From Ponticoccus alexandrii (GTDB lineage Bacteria; Pseudomonadota; Alphaproteobacteria; Rhodobacterales; Rhodobacteraceae): 64,000 bases of DNA. The notes beneath the pieces are model-generated. The model was given only the letters and a program-made list of their open reading frames with translations. It was not told where the DNA came from and searched no databases. The DNA lies in contig NZ_CP047166.1 of NCBI RefSeq assembly GCF_016806125.1, positions 2,976,001 to 3,040,000 of the forward strand, in the 5' to 3' direction. The translations under genes were made by a program, and so were the position numbers. Shown piece after piece: positions 27,774 to 38,715 of this stretch. How positions within the stretch are numbered: position 1 is the first letter of the stretch; each line of letters starts with the position of its first letter.

Positions 27774-30700
27774 TCAGTAGTCCCTTTCGAAGAACACGCC
27801 CACCCCGGTGTCGCCATCCGACCCGACGCGCCCCCTCACCGTCACATTGGGGTTCACCTGCAGGTTCAGGTTGATCTGCGAGGTGCCGTCGCCCCCCACC
27901 GTCACGTCGGTGTAGATGTTGTCCGAGATGTACTTGCCCACGGTCGCCTGCGCATTGCCGTCCGCATCGGTGCCGATGTCGAGGTTGTCGACCCCCAGAC
28001 CGCTGCGCAGACCCTCGGTCAGGCCAAGCCCGCCCTGCCCCGACAGCGTCCGCACCGCCGCCGCCAGTTGCACCGCCTGAAGCGGCGAGAGGTTGGTCAC
28101 GGAACGCCCGAACAGGAAGAACGACAGCGCCTCGTCCTCGGGCAGTTCCGGGTCCGAGGTCACGCGCAGGTCGGGCTCGGACGCGAAGCCCTCGATCCGG
28201 ATGGTGATCGTCGTGTCCTCGACCTGCGTCGATGCGCCGAAGCTGATATAGGGGTCGAAGCTGCCGCGCAGGCTGACCGATCCGTCGGTCAGGTCCAGAC
28301 GTCGCCCCAGCAGGTCGAGCCGCCCGCGGATCAGGTCGAACTGCCCCTGCGGAACAAGGTTCGCCGTCGTCCCGGTCAGCAGCAGGGACCCGCCCAGCTC
28401 GGCATCCAGCCCGCGCCCGCGCACGAAGATCTGGTTCGGCGCGTTGACGGTCAGGTTGATCGGATAGGCCACGGCGGTGCCGCCCCCCGCCCCTGTGCTT
28501 TCGCGGCCCGAGGCATTCAGCCCCGCGAAGGCCAGCGTGCGCTGCACGTCGGCGGGCGGGTTGATATGGCGCAGCCCGTCCAGCGCCGAATAGGAGGCGC
28601 CAAGGTTCGGGATCCGCACCTCGACCTGGCCCAGGTTGATGACGCCGCCGATCTGGGAGCCGCCGGTCAGCGCGCCGTTCACCGTCACCGTACCGTTGGC
28701 CGTGGTCTCAAGCAGGTCGGCCTGCCGCAGCACCGCCTCGATCAGCTGCACCGTCAGGTCCGCGTTGAAGGGCGGCGACAGGGTGATCGGGCCGCTGACA
28801 CGCACCTCGCCCCCCGTCGACAGCCGACCGCCCATGGACACCTGCGCGGCGCCTCCGGTCAGGCGCACCTCGCCGGTCAGCCCGTCGATGATCAGCGAGG
28901 CCGAGGGCACCGCAAGCCGCGCGCCATTGGTGCTGACCGTGCCAGAGACCGAAGACAGCGCCAGCGGGCCGTTCACGCCGACGTCGAAGTTCAGCACGCC
29001 GGTGATGACCTGCGGCGCGATCTGCTCGTTCGCCAGCGCCAGCGGGGCAGAGCCGTTCAGCGACAGGTTGGCAGAGCCGAAGTCCTGCGCGACGGACCCG
29101 CGCGCCGTGGCGCCGATACCGCCCGGACCGGTACCGGTCAGGTTCACCTGCCACGGTCCGCCGGAATGGCTGACGGTGCCGCGCACCGTGCCCGCGCCCT
29201 GAAGATCCGGCACGATCAGTCCGACGTTCGGCACAGAGACGTCCAGCGTCACATTGGCGTTCGAAGAGGCGTATTGACCCGAGACGGTGGCGTCGATGCC
29301 GCTGGCATCCAGCACGCCGCGCTCGATCCTGAGCAGGCCGTTCGCATCCCGCGCCGCCTGCAGGTTCAGAGTCGTCGTGCCGCGCAGCAGGCGGTCGGCG
29401 GTCTCGACCGAGGTCACGAGGTTCTGCGCCGTCACATCGGCCCGCAGCGACAGCGGCCCGTTCAGCGCCTGCCCCTGCACGTCGGCGTCGAAGCGAACCG
29501 AGCCGCCCAGCCTGCGCCCCGCAAGGCCGGAGAGGGCCGAAAGCGCCGGAATGTCGCCATTGAGAGAGCCGTCCAGAACGGCGTCGCCCTCGGCCACCTG
29601 CAGTGTGCCGTTGTAGGTCGCATTGACCGCGCCGGAGGTCTGCAACCGCTCCAGCGTATAGACGCCCGCCGCGTCGCGGCTGCCCTTCAGGTCGATGCGG
29701 GTCTCGCCGCCCAGCAGCGAATCCACCTGCCCCATGCCGATGGCGACATTGCGGGCCGTGGCGATGGCCTCGATCGAGAGCGGCCCGTCCAGCACCTGCC
29801 CCTGCGCGGTCACATCCGCCGTGGCAGAGCCCGCGAGGTCGCGCCCGGCCAGCCCGGAGAACCGCGACAGGTTCGGCACATCCGCCGTCAGGCGGCCATC
29901 CACGGCGAGCGCGTCCAGATCGCCGGGCGCCTGCGGGTCGAAGCCTGCAACGGTGCCGATGAAGGTGGCATTGGCCGCGCCCGTGGTCTCCAGCCGGGCG
30001 ACGGTGATGGTCCCGGCAGCGTCGCGCTGCGCGTCCAGCACGACGCTGGTGGCGCCGCGCAGCACCGGGTCGACCTGCGGCAGCGACAGGACCACGTCCT
30101 GCGTCGACGCCGTCAGCGCCACCGCAAGCGGTCCCTGCATCGGTGCGCCATCCGCCGTCACGTCCAGCGTCGCGGCTCCCGACAGCCTGCGCCCGGCAAG
30201 GCCCGAGAAGCGCGACAGGTCATCGACCGCCGCCACCAGCCGGGCGTCGAGGTCGAGCGCGTTCAGGTCGAAGGGTTCGCCCATCTCGTAGCCCGCCACG
30301 GTGCCGACCAGCGTGGCATTCGCCGCGCCCTGCGTCTGCAGGCGGGTGATGGTGATCGTGCCGTCCTCGGCCCGGGCGGCATCGACGTCGATTCGCGTTG
30401 ATCCGCGCAGCACCGGGTCGATGGCGTCGAGCCCCAGCACCGCGTCCTGCGCCGTGGCATTGCCCGCCACCGTCAGCGGCCCCTGCATCACCGGGCCGTC
30501 CACCGTCAGGTCCACCGAGGCGGAGCCCGACATCTGCCGCCCGGTCACGCCGGAAAAGCGCGCGAGGTCCGGCACGGAGGCGGTCAGGCGTCCGTCCAAG
30601 TCCAAGGTTTCAAGGCTGTCGCCCAGCACGACCCCGGCGAAAGAGGCATCGGCGGCGCCGTCGATCTGCAGCTGCGTGATCTCCATCCGGCCGGTGTCCG

Positions 30701-32882
30701 TGCGGCTGCCGACAAAGCGAATGCCGCTCTGCCCCGCCAGCAGGGAATCCACCGCCGGGATCTGCACCTCTACGTCGCGCGTGGTGCCGTTGGCGGTCAG
30801 GTCGAAGGTCATCGCCTGCGGGTTGCCCGTGCCCTCGATCACCAGTTCGGCGGCGCCGTTCAGATCGCGCCCCACCAGTTCCGAGAAGGCCCCCAGCCGC
30901 GTGACCGAGGCCTCGGCCCGGCCCGAGATCTGCGTGCCCTCCGGCAGGTTGGTCTGGATGTTGCCCACGTAGTTGATACGCGCCGCGCCGGGGATCGTCA
31001 CGTCGGCGTCGACGTCGTAGCTGTCGCCGGTCTGACCCAGCGTCGCGACCAGTGTCGTGGGACCCGACAGGCCGGGCAGAACGTCGCCGGTCTCGTTGAT
31101 GACCGCGTCCAGCCGCGCCGTGCTGGCGCCCGAGCCAAGCCGCGCGGTGCCGTTGATCTCTGCCGCCTGCGTGGCGATGCGCAGCGGATCGACCACGAGC
31201 CCCTCTTCGTTGCGCCGGGCCTGAAGCGCGACGGAGCCGACGCCCGCCAGCAGCGTATCGGCCTGAGGAATGCCAAGCGCCAGTTCCCGCGTGGTGCCGC
31301 GCACATCGAGGTCGAAGGCACCAGAAAGCGGTTCCAGCCCGCCGTCGATGGCCAGTTCGGCCCCGCCCGACAAGTCCAGCCCGGACAGCGCGGCGAAGCG
31401 CGACAGGTCATCGGTGCGCAGGGTGATGTCAGGCGACACGATGGGGTTGAGCGTGTCCAGCGCCGAGACGGTGACGGCGCCGGTCAGGCCGTAATCGCCG
31501 CCCGCAAGGTCGATCTCGTCGAGGATGATCGGCGAGCCCGGCTGCCAGTCGAAGGTCAGCGCGCCGCGCAGGCTGTTGCCCACCGCCTCGGCCAGAGCCG
31601 CATCCGCAAGGACGAGGCCGGAGGCGTTCAGCCCCAGCGAGCCGTCGACGCGGTTGGTCAGGCGCGAAATCTCTCCGCCGCCGGTCAAGGACAGGGTGTC
31701 GATCTCGACCGCCGGTTGACGCAGGCCCGCCACGCGCGCGTCCAGCCGCCAGCCATTGCCCGCGCTTTCGTCGAAGGTCCCCGAGAGGGTGACGCTCTGC
31801 ACGGTCGTCTGGCCACCGGCGATCGGCAGCACCACTTCGTCCCCCGAAGGCGGGGCGATGCGGCCCTGAAGGTCCAGCGACTCAGGCCAGCCATCGGCAC
31901 CGATGGCCGCCTGCCCCGTCAGGGTCAGGGCCTGTGCGCTCAGTTCCAACTCGTTCAGCGCCACGCGTCCGTCCGCGCCCCGCGCGACCTCGACCACCAG
32001 CCGCACGTCGTTGCCGAGGAAGTCGCGATAGGCCGGGGCCACGACAGGGGCGATGTCGCCGCCGATGTCGACGCGGAACCGGCGCGCGTCCGTATCGGCA
32101 TCGGCCCGCAGGATCACGCTGCCCGCCAGACGCTCCTGCCCGTCGGTGGCCAGTTGCAACTGCGCCTCGAAGTTGTCGATCGGGCTGTTGCCCTCCAGCG
32201 TCAGCGACAGCGAGGGCCGCCCGGGCAGGTCCAGCATATTGACGACGATGCCCTCTTCGGGTTCCTGCACCGAGAGGTTCAGCCCCAGCACCCGCGAGTC
32301 GTTGCTGTAGGCCCCGCGAAAGGCGATCTCGCCGCCCTTGTCCAGCCGTTGAACCTGCAGGTCCGCCTGCCCCTCGCCGCCCGACAGGGCCGCCGAGCCC
32401 GCGACGGACAGCGACGCCGCCTCGCCGAACACCGCTTGGCCGATATTGACCCGCGCCAGCGACAGCTTTTCGAGATTGAGCGAGACCGGCAGGTCCGGCA
32501 GCGCGAAGGGCGTCGAGGCCTCGGGCGTCGGAACCTCGCCCTCTGCCGGAAGCGGCAGGCGCGGCAGGTCGATCTGCCCGGCAGAGATTTCCTCGATGTC
32601 GATGGCCCCACGCAGCAGCGCGGATCGGTTCCACGTCATCGCCACGTCCGAGATGGTCAGCCAGATGCCGTCCGGGTCGCTGACGGTGATTTCCTCGATG
32701 GTCGCGCGCGAACTCAGCGCGCCCGAGAAGCCGATCACCCGGACGCTGCGGCCCTCGCCGGACAGCGCGTCCTCAAGCAGGCCCTGAATGAAGCCGCGGT
32801 CGGCCTCGCTGGTCTGCGCCGACAGGGTGGCCGGCAGGCAAAGCGCCATGAAAAGCGTGAAAACGCGCACGAGGTAAGTCAT
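27774..32882 (-). CDS. tamB: Translocation and assembly module protein TamB (DUF490/AsmA-like)
   Basis: A 1702-residue inner-membrane-anchored periplasmic protein that bridges to the outer membrane with TamA; TamB-like proteins form a long beta-taco groove implicated in outer-membrane protein assembly and lipid transport. The N-terminal anchor is MTYLVRVFTLFMALCLPATL. The C-terminal DUF490 domain contains GGSLLLTGTTANLVPQGQFD, LIRGRLDLLGRRLDLTDGSV and ends VGVFFERDY. The centre has six repeats of about 118 residues (gene positions 31410 down to 29240), each with FSGLAGRRLSG-like and LLRGxTxxxLxAxRDxxG-like segments, making the protein longer than the E. coli TamB (about 1260). The start overlaps the tamA stop (TGATG). 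Confidence 0.95.
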   Translation of the reverse strand: MTYLVRVFTLFMALCLPATLSAQTSEADRGFIQGLLEDALSGEGRSVRVIGFSGALSSRATIEEITVSDPDGIWLTISDVAMTWNRSALLRGAIDIEEISAGQIDLPRLPLPAEGEVPTPEASTPFALPDLPVSLNLEKLSLARVNIGQAVFGEAASLSVAGSAALSGGEGQADLQVQRLDKGGEIAFRGAYSNDSRVLGLNLSVQEPEEGIVVNMLDLPGRPSLSLTLEGNSPIDNFEAQLQLATDGQERLAGSVILRADADTDARRFRVDIGGDIAPVVAPAYRDFLGNDVRLVVEVARGADGRVALNELELSAQALTLTGQAAIGADGWPESLDLQGRIAPPSGDEVVLPIAGGQTTVQSVTLSGTFDESAGNGWRLDARVAGLRQPAVEIDTLSLTGGGEISRLTNRVDGSLGLNASGLVLADAALAEAVGNSLRGALTFDWQPGSPIILDEIDLAGGDYGLTGAVTVSALDTLNPIVSPDITLRTDDLSRFAALSGLDLSGGAELAIDGGLEPLSGAFDLDVRGTTRELALGIPQADTLLAGVGSVALQARRNEEGLVVDPLRIATQAAEINGTARLGSGASTARLDAVINETGDVLPGLSGPTTLVATLGQTGDSYDVDADVTIPGAARINYVGNIQTNLPEGTQISGRAEASVTRLGAFSELVGRDLNGAAELVIEGTGNPQAMTFDLTANGTTRDVEVQIPAVDSLLAGQSGIRFVGSRTDTGRMEITQLQIDGAADASFAGVVLGDSLETLDLDGRLTASVPDLARFSGVTGRQMSGSASVDLTVDGPVMQGPLTVAGNATAQDAVLGLDAIDPVLRGSTRIDVDAARAEDGTITITRLQTQGAANATLVGTVAGYEMGEPFDLNALDLDARLVAAVDDLSRFSGLAGRRLSGAATLDVTADGAPMQGPLAVALTASTQDVVLSLPQVDPVLRGATSVVLDAQRDAAGTITVARLETTGAANATFIGTVAGFDPQAPGDLDALAVDGRLTADVPNLSRFSGLAGRDLAGSATADVTAQGQVLDGPLSIEAIATARNVAIGMGQVDSLLGGETRIDLKGSRDAAGVYTLERLQTSGAVNATYNGTLQVAEGDAVLDGSLNGDIPALSALSGLAGRRLGGSVRFDADVQGQALNGPLSLRADVTAQNLVTSVETADRLLRGTTTLNLQAARDANGLLRIERGVLDASGIDATVSGQYASSNANVTLDVSVPNVGLIVPDLQGAGTVRGTVSHSGGPWQVNLTGTGPGGIGATARGSVAQDFGSANLSLNGSAPLALANEQIAPQVITGVLNFDVGVNGPLALSSVSGTVSTNGARLAVPSASLIIDGLTGEVRLTGGAAQVSMGGRLSTGGEVRVSGPITLSPPFNADLTVQLIEAVLRQADLLETTANGTVTVNGALTGGSQIGGVINLGQVEVRIPNLGASYSALDGLRHINPPADVQRTLAFAGLNASGRESTGAGGGTAVAYPINLTVNAPNQIFVRGRGLDAELGGSLLLTGTTANLVPQGQFDLIRGRLDLLGRRLDLTDGSVSLRGSFDPYISFGASTQVEDTTITIRIEGFASEPDLRVTSDPELPEDEALSFFLFGRSVTNLSPLQAVQLAAAVRTLSGQGGLGLTEGLRSGLGVDNLDIGTDADGNAQATVGKYISDNIYTDVTVGGDGTSQINLNLQVNPNVTVRGRVGSDGDTGVGVFFERDY

Positions 32883-34684
32883 CAGAAGGCCTGCCCGATC
32901 CCGATATAGATCTGAACTCCGTCGCCGGTATCGCCCTGCACCGGCCCCGCCACGTCGAAGCGGATCGGCCCCACGGGCGTGTCGTAGCGTACGCCCAGCC
33001 CGGCGCCGGTTTGCCACGCGCCGCTGCCGTCATAAAAGCTTTCGGGGCCGACGTAGCCGGTGTCGACGAAGCCCACGACGCCGATCTTGTCGGTCACGCC
33101 GACGCGCAGTTCCGTCGAGAGCGCGACGAAGCTGCGCCCGCCCAGACTGTTGCCGCCATAGTCGACGTCGAGCGACTTGTAGGGATGGCCGCGCACGGTG
33201 CCGCCGCCGCCGGAGTAGTACAGGTCGTTGGGTGGCGCATCGGCGGCATCGGGCCCGACGAGAGAGCCGAACTGCAAGCGCCCCGCCAGCACCACGGCCT
33301 GCGCCTCGCCGAAGGCACGGTAGCCGCGCGTATCCAGCGAGACCCGCGCGCCCGGCTGGTCATCGTTGAGCATGTAGAAGGGTTCGGCCTCGACCTTGAG
33401 GTAAAAGCCCTCGGTCGCGTTCAGAGGATCGTCGCGGCGGTCCACCGTCAGCGAGGTCGGCACGCTGAGCACGCTCAGCAGGCGCGTCGGCTCTCCCGGC
33501 AGATAGAGGTCGGTCACCCGCGAGCGCATATAGGTGATGCCAAGGTCCCCGGTCACTTGATCCGAGAACTCGCGCGAGGCGCCGATGCCGATCTCGAACT
33601 TGCGCGAGATGTAGTCGGGCTCTTCCTCGTATTCGAGGTCGGTGAAGAGGTAGGCCAGCGTGTCGGGGCCGTAGACCGCGGGGCGTTCCAGCCGGGCGGA
33701 GATCTGGTAGTCGGCTTTCTGCCCGCCGACATTCCCAAGCTGCCGTGCCTGCCCGTCGACGCGGAAGCGTTCGGCCCCGCCAAGGAAGTTGCGGTGCAGC
33801 CAGAAGCTGGAGACCGAGAGCCCCTCGTTCGAAGACAGTTCCAGCCCGGCGCCGAAGCGGCGCGGCTTCTGGTCGACGACCTCGATGAAGATGTCCATCG
33901 AGGCGTCGGGGTTCACGGTTTCCGCTTCCTTCACCTGAACCGAGCGGAAGGTGCCGGTGGCGCGCAGACGCTCCGCCGCCTTCTCGACGTCGTCCGGCGA
34001 AAAGGTCTCGCCGCGCGGGATACCGGCGATCTGGCGAATTCGCGGCGCCTTCACCGCGCTGTCCGAGGTCACGATAACATCGCCGAAGGTCAGCTTCTGG
34101 CCCGGCGCGACCCGCAGCGTGACGTCCAGTTGCGCCTCGCGGTGGCGCGCGGCGATGTCCTGCCCGGCGAGGTCTGCCTTGGCGTAACCTTCGTCGCGCC
34201 AGCCGTCGATGGCACCGCTGGCCGCGTCGCGAACCACGGTGGCCAGCGCGGGCTGGCCGGGGTTGAAGCCCTCGGGCCGGTCGCGGCCATGGGCCAAGGG
34301 CGCGATGTCGGCGCGTCCGAAGGTGAAGGCAGAGCGCGGCTCGACCGTCACCGTCACGTTCGAGATGCGCGCCGGGACGGAGAGCGGCGAAATCTCGGCC
34401 GCCTCGCGCCCGTCGACGCGGATATTGACGACGGCGGAATAGTAGCCCAGCGCATAGAGCGTTTCGACAAGGCGGGCGTAATCGCCCTGCGCGGCTGAGA
34501 GGATGTCGGGGGTGTCGTCGATGTCGCGTGACTGCAGGTCCACAAGCAGCGAGGCGCCGCGCAGCGCCCCAACAAGCTCGTCGTTCTTTTGTCCGACAAG
34601 GCGGAATTCCAGATTGTCCAGGGCCTGCCCCTGGCCGCCAAGCCCCATGACCACAAGCGCCACAGCCGCGCGTTTACCCCACAT
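32882..34684 (-). CDS. tamA: Translocation and assembly module outer-membrane protein TamA (Omp85 family)
   Basis: A 600-residue Omp85-family protein. A signal peptide (KRAAVALVVMGLGGQGQA) is followed by POTRA domains (about residues 25-265; for example ISNVTVTVEPRSAFTFGRAD and LTFGDVIVTSDSAVKAPRIR) and a 16-stranded beta-barrel. The barrel carries GGGGTVRGHPYKSLDVD, the Omp85 loop-6 VRGY-like motif (here VRGH), and TDKIGVVGFVDTGYV. It ends in the aromatic residue typical of barrels (GIGQAF). It forms an operon with tamB, whose start overlaps its stop. Confidence 0.95.
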   Translation of the reverse strand: MWGKRAAVALVVMGLGGQGQALDNLEFRLVGQKNDELVGALRGASLLVDLQSRDIDDTPDILSAAQGDYARLVETLYALGYYSAVVNIRVDGREAAEISPLSVPARISNVTVTVEPRSAFTFGRADIAPLAHGRDRPEGFNPGQPALATVVRDAASGAIDGWRDEGYAKADLAGQDIAARHREAQLDVTLRVAPGQKLTFGDVIVTSDSAVKAPRIRQIAGIPRGETFSPDDVEKAAERLRATGTFRSVQVKEAETVNPDASMDIFIEVVDQKPRRFGAGLELSSNEGLSVSSFWLHRNFLGGAERFRVDGQARQLGNVGGQKADYQISARLERPAVYGPDTLAYLFTDLEYEEEPDYISRKFEIGIGASREFSDQVTGDLGITYMRSRVTDLYLPGEPTRLLSVLSVPTSLTVDRRDDPLNATEGFYLKVEAEPFYMLNDDQPGARVSLDTRGYRAFGEAQAVVLAGRLQFGSLVGPDAADAPPNDLYYSGGGGTVRGHPYKSLDVDYGGNSLGGRSFVALSTELRVGVTDKIGVVGFVDTGYVGPESFYDGSGAWQTGAGLGVRYDTPVGPIRFDVAGPVQGDTGDGVQIYIGIGQAF

Positions 34685-35198
34685 GCATGTCCCGTCCGTT
34701 GTTCGGATTGTTTTTCCCCAGTCGTGTTCACCCTAGAGCATGTCACGCCACGGCAAAGGGCAAAAGGGGCTTTACGGCGCTTTTGCGCGCAGATCCGGGT
34801 GCCCGCTTCACGGTTTCGTCAAGACCTTGCAGGCGGACGCGGGAAACGGTCTTTCTGCCTTGCGGCCCCTGTCGGAACCTTTGTTTCCCGAAGCGCTGCC
34901 ATCGGGGCCGCGAGGAAGACCGTTCCGCCCCCCTCGCGCAAGACCGCCCCCCTCGCTTAAGGCGGCTGCGCCCGGCGCGCCACTGCGCCGGCACCGCACG
35001 AGCCCCCGACGCGAGCACCGGCCGCAGGATCGCCACGACCGCCCAAGACACAGGCCTCAAACCTGCACAAGAAACAGGCAGTGGGTTCCATTGCCAACAT
35101 GCCCAAGGGCCCCTGTCCCCGCACCGCCCCCGCCCTGCGGGTTTACATGTGGCCTCTTCCGCGCTCTATCCTTGGTGGACAGGAGAAACGGACACACG
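34685..35198. other. Divergent region between tamA and the DUF2126 gene
   Basis: 514 bp without a convincing gene. An open frame upstream of 35199 is rich in Pro and Arg and looks like a composition artefact. The part near 34685-34740 is AT-richer (TTCGGATTGTTTTTCCCC) and may hold the tamA promoter. A ribosome site AGGAGAAA lies at 35180-35187. Confidence 0.4.
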
Positions 35199-38100
35199 AT
35201 GGCCATCACTGCAAGCATTCGCCACCTGACGCATTACAAGTACGACCGCCCGGTCACGCTGAGCCCTCAGATCATCCGCCTGCGACCGGCGCCGCATTCG
35301 CGCACGCGGGTCATCTCGCATTCGCTGAAGGTCGGACCTGAGGGGCATTTCGTCAATCATCAGCAGGACATCTACGGCAATTGGCTGGCGCGGTTCGTCT
35401 TCCCCGAGCCGGTGACCGAATTCCGGATCGAGGTCGATCTGGTCGCGGACATGACCGTCTACAACCCCTTCGACTTCTTCCTCGAAGACTTCGCGCAGGA
35501 ATGGCCCTTCACCTACCCCGAAGAGATCGCGGGCGACCTTGCGGTCTACCGCAAGACCGAGGAATTCGGCCCGAAGTTCCAGAAATACCTGAAGGGCATT
35601 CCGCGCAAGTCCATGGGCACGGTCGACTTCCTCGTCGACGTGAACGCGAAGCTCGAACAGCACATCGACTACCTGATCCGCATGGAGCCGGGGGTGCAGA
35701 CGCCGGAAGAGACACTGGAGAAGGGGTCCGGTTCGTGCCGTGACACCTCGTGGCTGCTGATCCACCTCTTGCGGCATCTGGGCTTCGCCACGCGCTTCGT
35801 CTCGGGCTACCTGATCCAGCTGAAGCCGGACCTCGAGGCGCTGGACGGCCCCTCGGGCACCGACCACGACTTTACCGACCTGCACGCGTGGTGCGAGGTC
35901 TACCTGCCCGGCGCGGGCTGGGTGGGTCTGGACCCGACCTCGGGCCTGCTGACCGGCGAAAGCCACATCCCGCTGGCCGCCACGCCGCATTATTCCAACG
36001 CGGCCCCCATCGTCGGCGGCTTTTCCGGGCACAAGGACACCAAGACCGACTTCGACTTCGCCATGGAGGTCACCCGCGTCTCTGAACATCCGCGCATCAC
36101 CAAGCCCTTCTCCGAGGAAAGCTGGCAGGCGCTGGATGCGCTGGGGCAGAAGGTCGATGCCGAGATGGCGAAGGAGGACATGCGCCTGACCATGGGCGGC
36201 GAGCCGACCTTCGTGTCCATCGACGACTTCGAAAGCGGCGAGTGGAACACCGCCGCCGTCGGTCCGATGAAGCGCGGGCTGGCCGACGACCTGATCCGCC
36301 GGTTGCGCGACCGCTTCGCGCCCGGCGGCTTCCTGCATTACGGTCAGGGCAAGTGGTACCCGGGCGAGACCCTGCCGCGCTGGACCTTCTCGCTGTTCTG
36401 GCGCCGCGACGGCCAGCCGGTCTGGAAGAACCCCGAGCTGATCGCGCGCGAGACCGCCAGGGACGCCAATGCCGAACAGGCGGGGCAATTCATGAAGACC
36501 TTCGCCGGCAACCTCGGGCTGGAGGAGGACTACACCCTGCCCGCCTACGAGGACCCGGCGGAGTGGATCCTGAAAGAGGCCGAACTGCCGCTGAACGTCA
36601 CGCCCGAGGACTCGCGCCTGAAGGACCCCGAGGCGCGGGCGCGCATCGCGCGGGTCTTCGAGCGCGGGCTGACCACTGCCTCGGGCTTCGTGCTGCCGAT
36701 CCAGCGCTGGCAGTCCAAGGCCATGGGCCGCCGCTGGCGGTCCGAGAAGTGGCAGACCCGGCGCGGGCATCTGTACCTGATCCCGGGCGACAGCCCCGTG
36801 GGCTTCCGCCTGCCGCTGGGCACGCTGCCCTATGTGCCGCCCTCGTCCTATCCCTATACCTACCCCGCCGATCCCACCGTCCCGCGCGAGGATCTGCCCG
36901 ATTTCCACGCCGATATCGCCGAACGCCGCCGCGCCCTGATGGAAGAGCTTGAACGCATCGCCGCCGAGGAGAAGGCCGGGGGTGAAGGCAAGAAGGGCAA
37001 GAAGGACGGCAAGGCCCCGAAGGACGCCAAGGGCCGCAAGCTGGCCAAGGGCGGCAAGGACGGCAAGGACGGCAAGGGCAAGGTGGTCGAGCCCGACCAG
37101 ACCCCGGGCCGCAGCCAGCCGGTCAGCGCCGCGCGCGACCTCGGCACCCGGCAGGAGGTGCAGGCGCAGGCCTACGATCCCTTCGAAGGCCCCGTGCGCA
37201 CCGCCATCGCCATCGAACCGCGCGACGGGCGGCTTTGCCTCTTCATGCCGCCGGTCGAGACGCTCGAGGATTACCTCGACCTGATCGCCGCCGCCGAGAC
37301 CACCGCCGAAGAGCTTGGCCTGCCGATCCACATCGAGGGCTACGCGCCCCCGCAGGACCCGCGCCTGAACGTGATCCGCGTTGCCCCCGACCCCGGCGTG
37401 ATCGAGGTCAACGTCCACCCCGCCGCAAGCTGGGAGGAATGCGTCTCGATCACCAACGGCGTCTACGAGGAGGCCCGGCAAAGCCGCCTTGGCGCCGACA
37501 AGTTCATGATCGACGGGCGGCACACCGGCACCGGCGGCGGCAACCATGTCGTCGTGGGCGGCGAGACGCCCAACGACTCGCCCTTCCTGCGCAGGCCCGA
37601 CCTGATGCGGTCGCTGATCCTCTACTGGCAGCGGCACCCCTCGCTGTCCTACCTCTTCAGCGGCATGTTCATCGGACCGACCTCTCAGGCACCGCGCATC
37701 GACGAGGCCCGCCACGACTCGCTCTATGAACTGGAGATCGCGCTGTCGCAGATCCCCGATCCGTGGGACGACGCACCCCAGCCGCAGCCTTGGCTGGTGG
37801 ACCGCCTGCTGCGCAACATCCTGATCGACGTGACCGGAAACACCCACCGCGCCGAGATCTGCATCGACAAGCTCTTCTCCCCCGACGGCCCCACCGGGCG
37901 ACTGGGTCTGGTGGAGTTCCGCGGCTTCGAGATGCCGCCCGACGCGCGCATGTCGCTGGCCCAGCAACTGCTGATCCGGGCGCTGATCGCCCGCTTCTGG
38001 AAAGCCCCGATCAAGGGCAAGCCGGTGCGCTGGGGCACGCAGTTGCACGACCGCTTCATGCTGCCGCATTTCGTCTGGGCCGACTTCATGGACGTGCTGC

Positions 38101-38714
38101 GCGACCTCTCTGACCACGGCTACGACTTCCGCCCCGAATGGTACGAGGCCCAGAAGGAGTTCCGCTTCCCCTTCGCCGGAGAGGTGGAATACGAGGGTGT
38201 CCACCTTCAGATCAATCAGGCGTTGGAGCCTTGGCACGTTCTGGGCGAACGCGGCGCCATCGGCGGGACGGTGCGCTACACCGACAGTTCGGTCGAGCGG
38301 ATGCAGGTGCAACTGACCACGCTGAACCCCGACCGCTACATCGTGACCTGCAACCAGCGCGCCGTGCCGCTGACCGACACCGGCGAAAGCGGCGTCAAGG
38401 TGGGCGGCGTGCGCTTCAAGGCGTGGCAACCCGCCGATGCCCTGCACCCGGTGCTGCCGATCAACGCGCCCCTGGTGTTCGACATCTTCGACACCTATTC
38501 GGGGCGCTCCATCGGCGGCTGCACCTATCACGCGGCCCATCCGGGCGGGCGCAGCTACGACACCTTCCCGGTCAATACCAACGAGGCCGACGCCCGCCGC
38601 CTTGCGCGCTTCGAGAAGTTCGGCCACACGCCGGGCAGCTTCTGGCCCGCGACCGAACGGACGCACCCGGAATTTCCGATGACACTGGACCTGCGCCGCG
38701 CGCCGGGGATCTGA
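35199..38714 (+). CDS. Transglutaminase-like protein with DUF2126
   Basis: A 1171-residue cytoplasmic protein. The N-terminal part (about 1-290) is a transglutaminase-like thiol domain with a complete Cys180-His229-Asp245 triad in [22 protein letters not shown] and [11 protein letters not shown]. The rest is DUF2126, including [72 protein letters not shown] and [12 protein letters not shown] lysine- and glycine-rich linker at about residues 589-630 splits DUF2126 and looks disordered. Such proteins occur with ATP-grasp/alpha-E proteins in predicted peptide-tagging or ligation systems. The start has AGGAGAAA upstream and matches family starts ([20 protein letters not shown]). Confidence 0.9.
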   Translation: MAITASIRHLTHYKYDRPVTLSPQIIRLRPAPHSRTRVISHSLKVGPEGHFVNHQQDIYGNWLARFVFPEPVTEFRIEVDLVADMTVYNPFDFFLEDFAQEWPFTYPEEIAGDLAVYRKTEEFGPKFQKYLKGIPRKSMGTVDFLVDVNAKLEQHIDYLIRMEPGVQTPEETLEKGSGSCRDTSWLLIHLLRHLGFATRFVSGYLIQLKPDLEALDGPSGTDHDFTDLHAWCEVYLPGAGWVGLDPTSGLLTGESHIPLAATPHYSNAAPIVGGFSGHKDTKTDFDFAMEVTRVSEHPRITKPFSEESWQALDALGQKVDAEMAKEDMRLTMGGEPTFVSIDDFESGEWNTAAVGPMKRGLADDLIRRLRDRFAPGGFLHYGQGKWYPGETLPRWTFSLFWRRDGQPVWKNPELIARETARDANAEQAGQFMKTFAGNLGLEEDYTLPAYEDPAEWILKEAELPLNVTPEDSRLKDPEARARIARVFERGLTTASGFVLPIQRWQSKAMGRRWRSEKWQTRRGHLYLIPGDSPVGFRLPLGTLPYVPPSSYPYTYPADPTVPREDLPDFHADIAERRRALMEELERIAAEEKAGGEGKKGKKDGKAPKDAKGRKLAKGGKDGKDGKGKVVEPDQTPGRSQPVSAARDLGTRQEVQAQAYDPFEGPVRTAIAIEPRDGRLCLFMPPVETLEDYLDLIAAAETTAEELGLPIHIEGYAPPQDPRLNVIRVAPDPGVIEVNVHPAASWEECVSITNGVYEEARQSRLGADKFMIDGRHTGTGGGNHVVVGGETPNDSPFLRRPDLMRSLILYWQRHPSLSYLFSGMFIGPTSQAPRIDEARHDSLYELEIALSQIPDPWDDAPQPQPWLVDRLLRNILIDVTGNTHRAEICIDKLFSPDGPTGRLGLVEFRGFEMPPDARMSLAQQLLIRALIARFWKAPIKGKPVRWGTQLHDRFMLPHFVWADFMDVLRDLSDHGYDFRPEWYEAQKEFRFPFAGEVEYEGVHLQINQALEPWHVLGERGAIGGTVRYTDSSVERMQVQLTTLNPDRYIVTCNQRAVPLTDTGESGVKVGGVRFKAWQPADALHPVLPINAPLVFDIFDTYSGRSIGGCTYHAAHPGGRSYDTFPVNTNEADARRLARFEKFGHTPGSFWPATERTHPEFPMTLDLRRAPGI

Positions 38715-38715
38715 C

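Noticed and set aside
28068-30401. A 777-residue forward frame opposite tamB
   Set aside because: Antisense to the repeat region of tamB; repeated pattern mirrors the TamB repeats.
36965-37090. AAG/GGC-rich tract considered as a tandem repeat array or CRISPR-like repeat
   Set aside because: It is an in-frame lysine/glycine-rich linker with no regular spacer structure.
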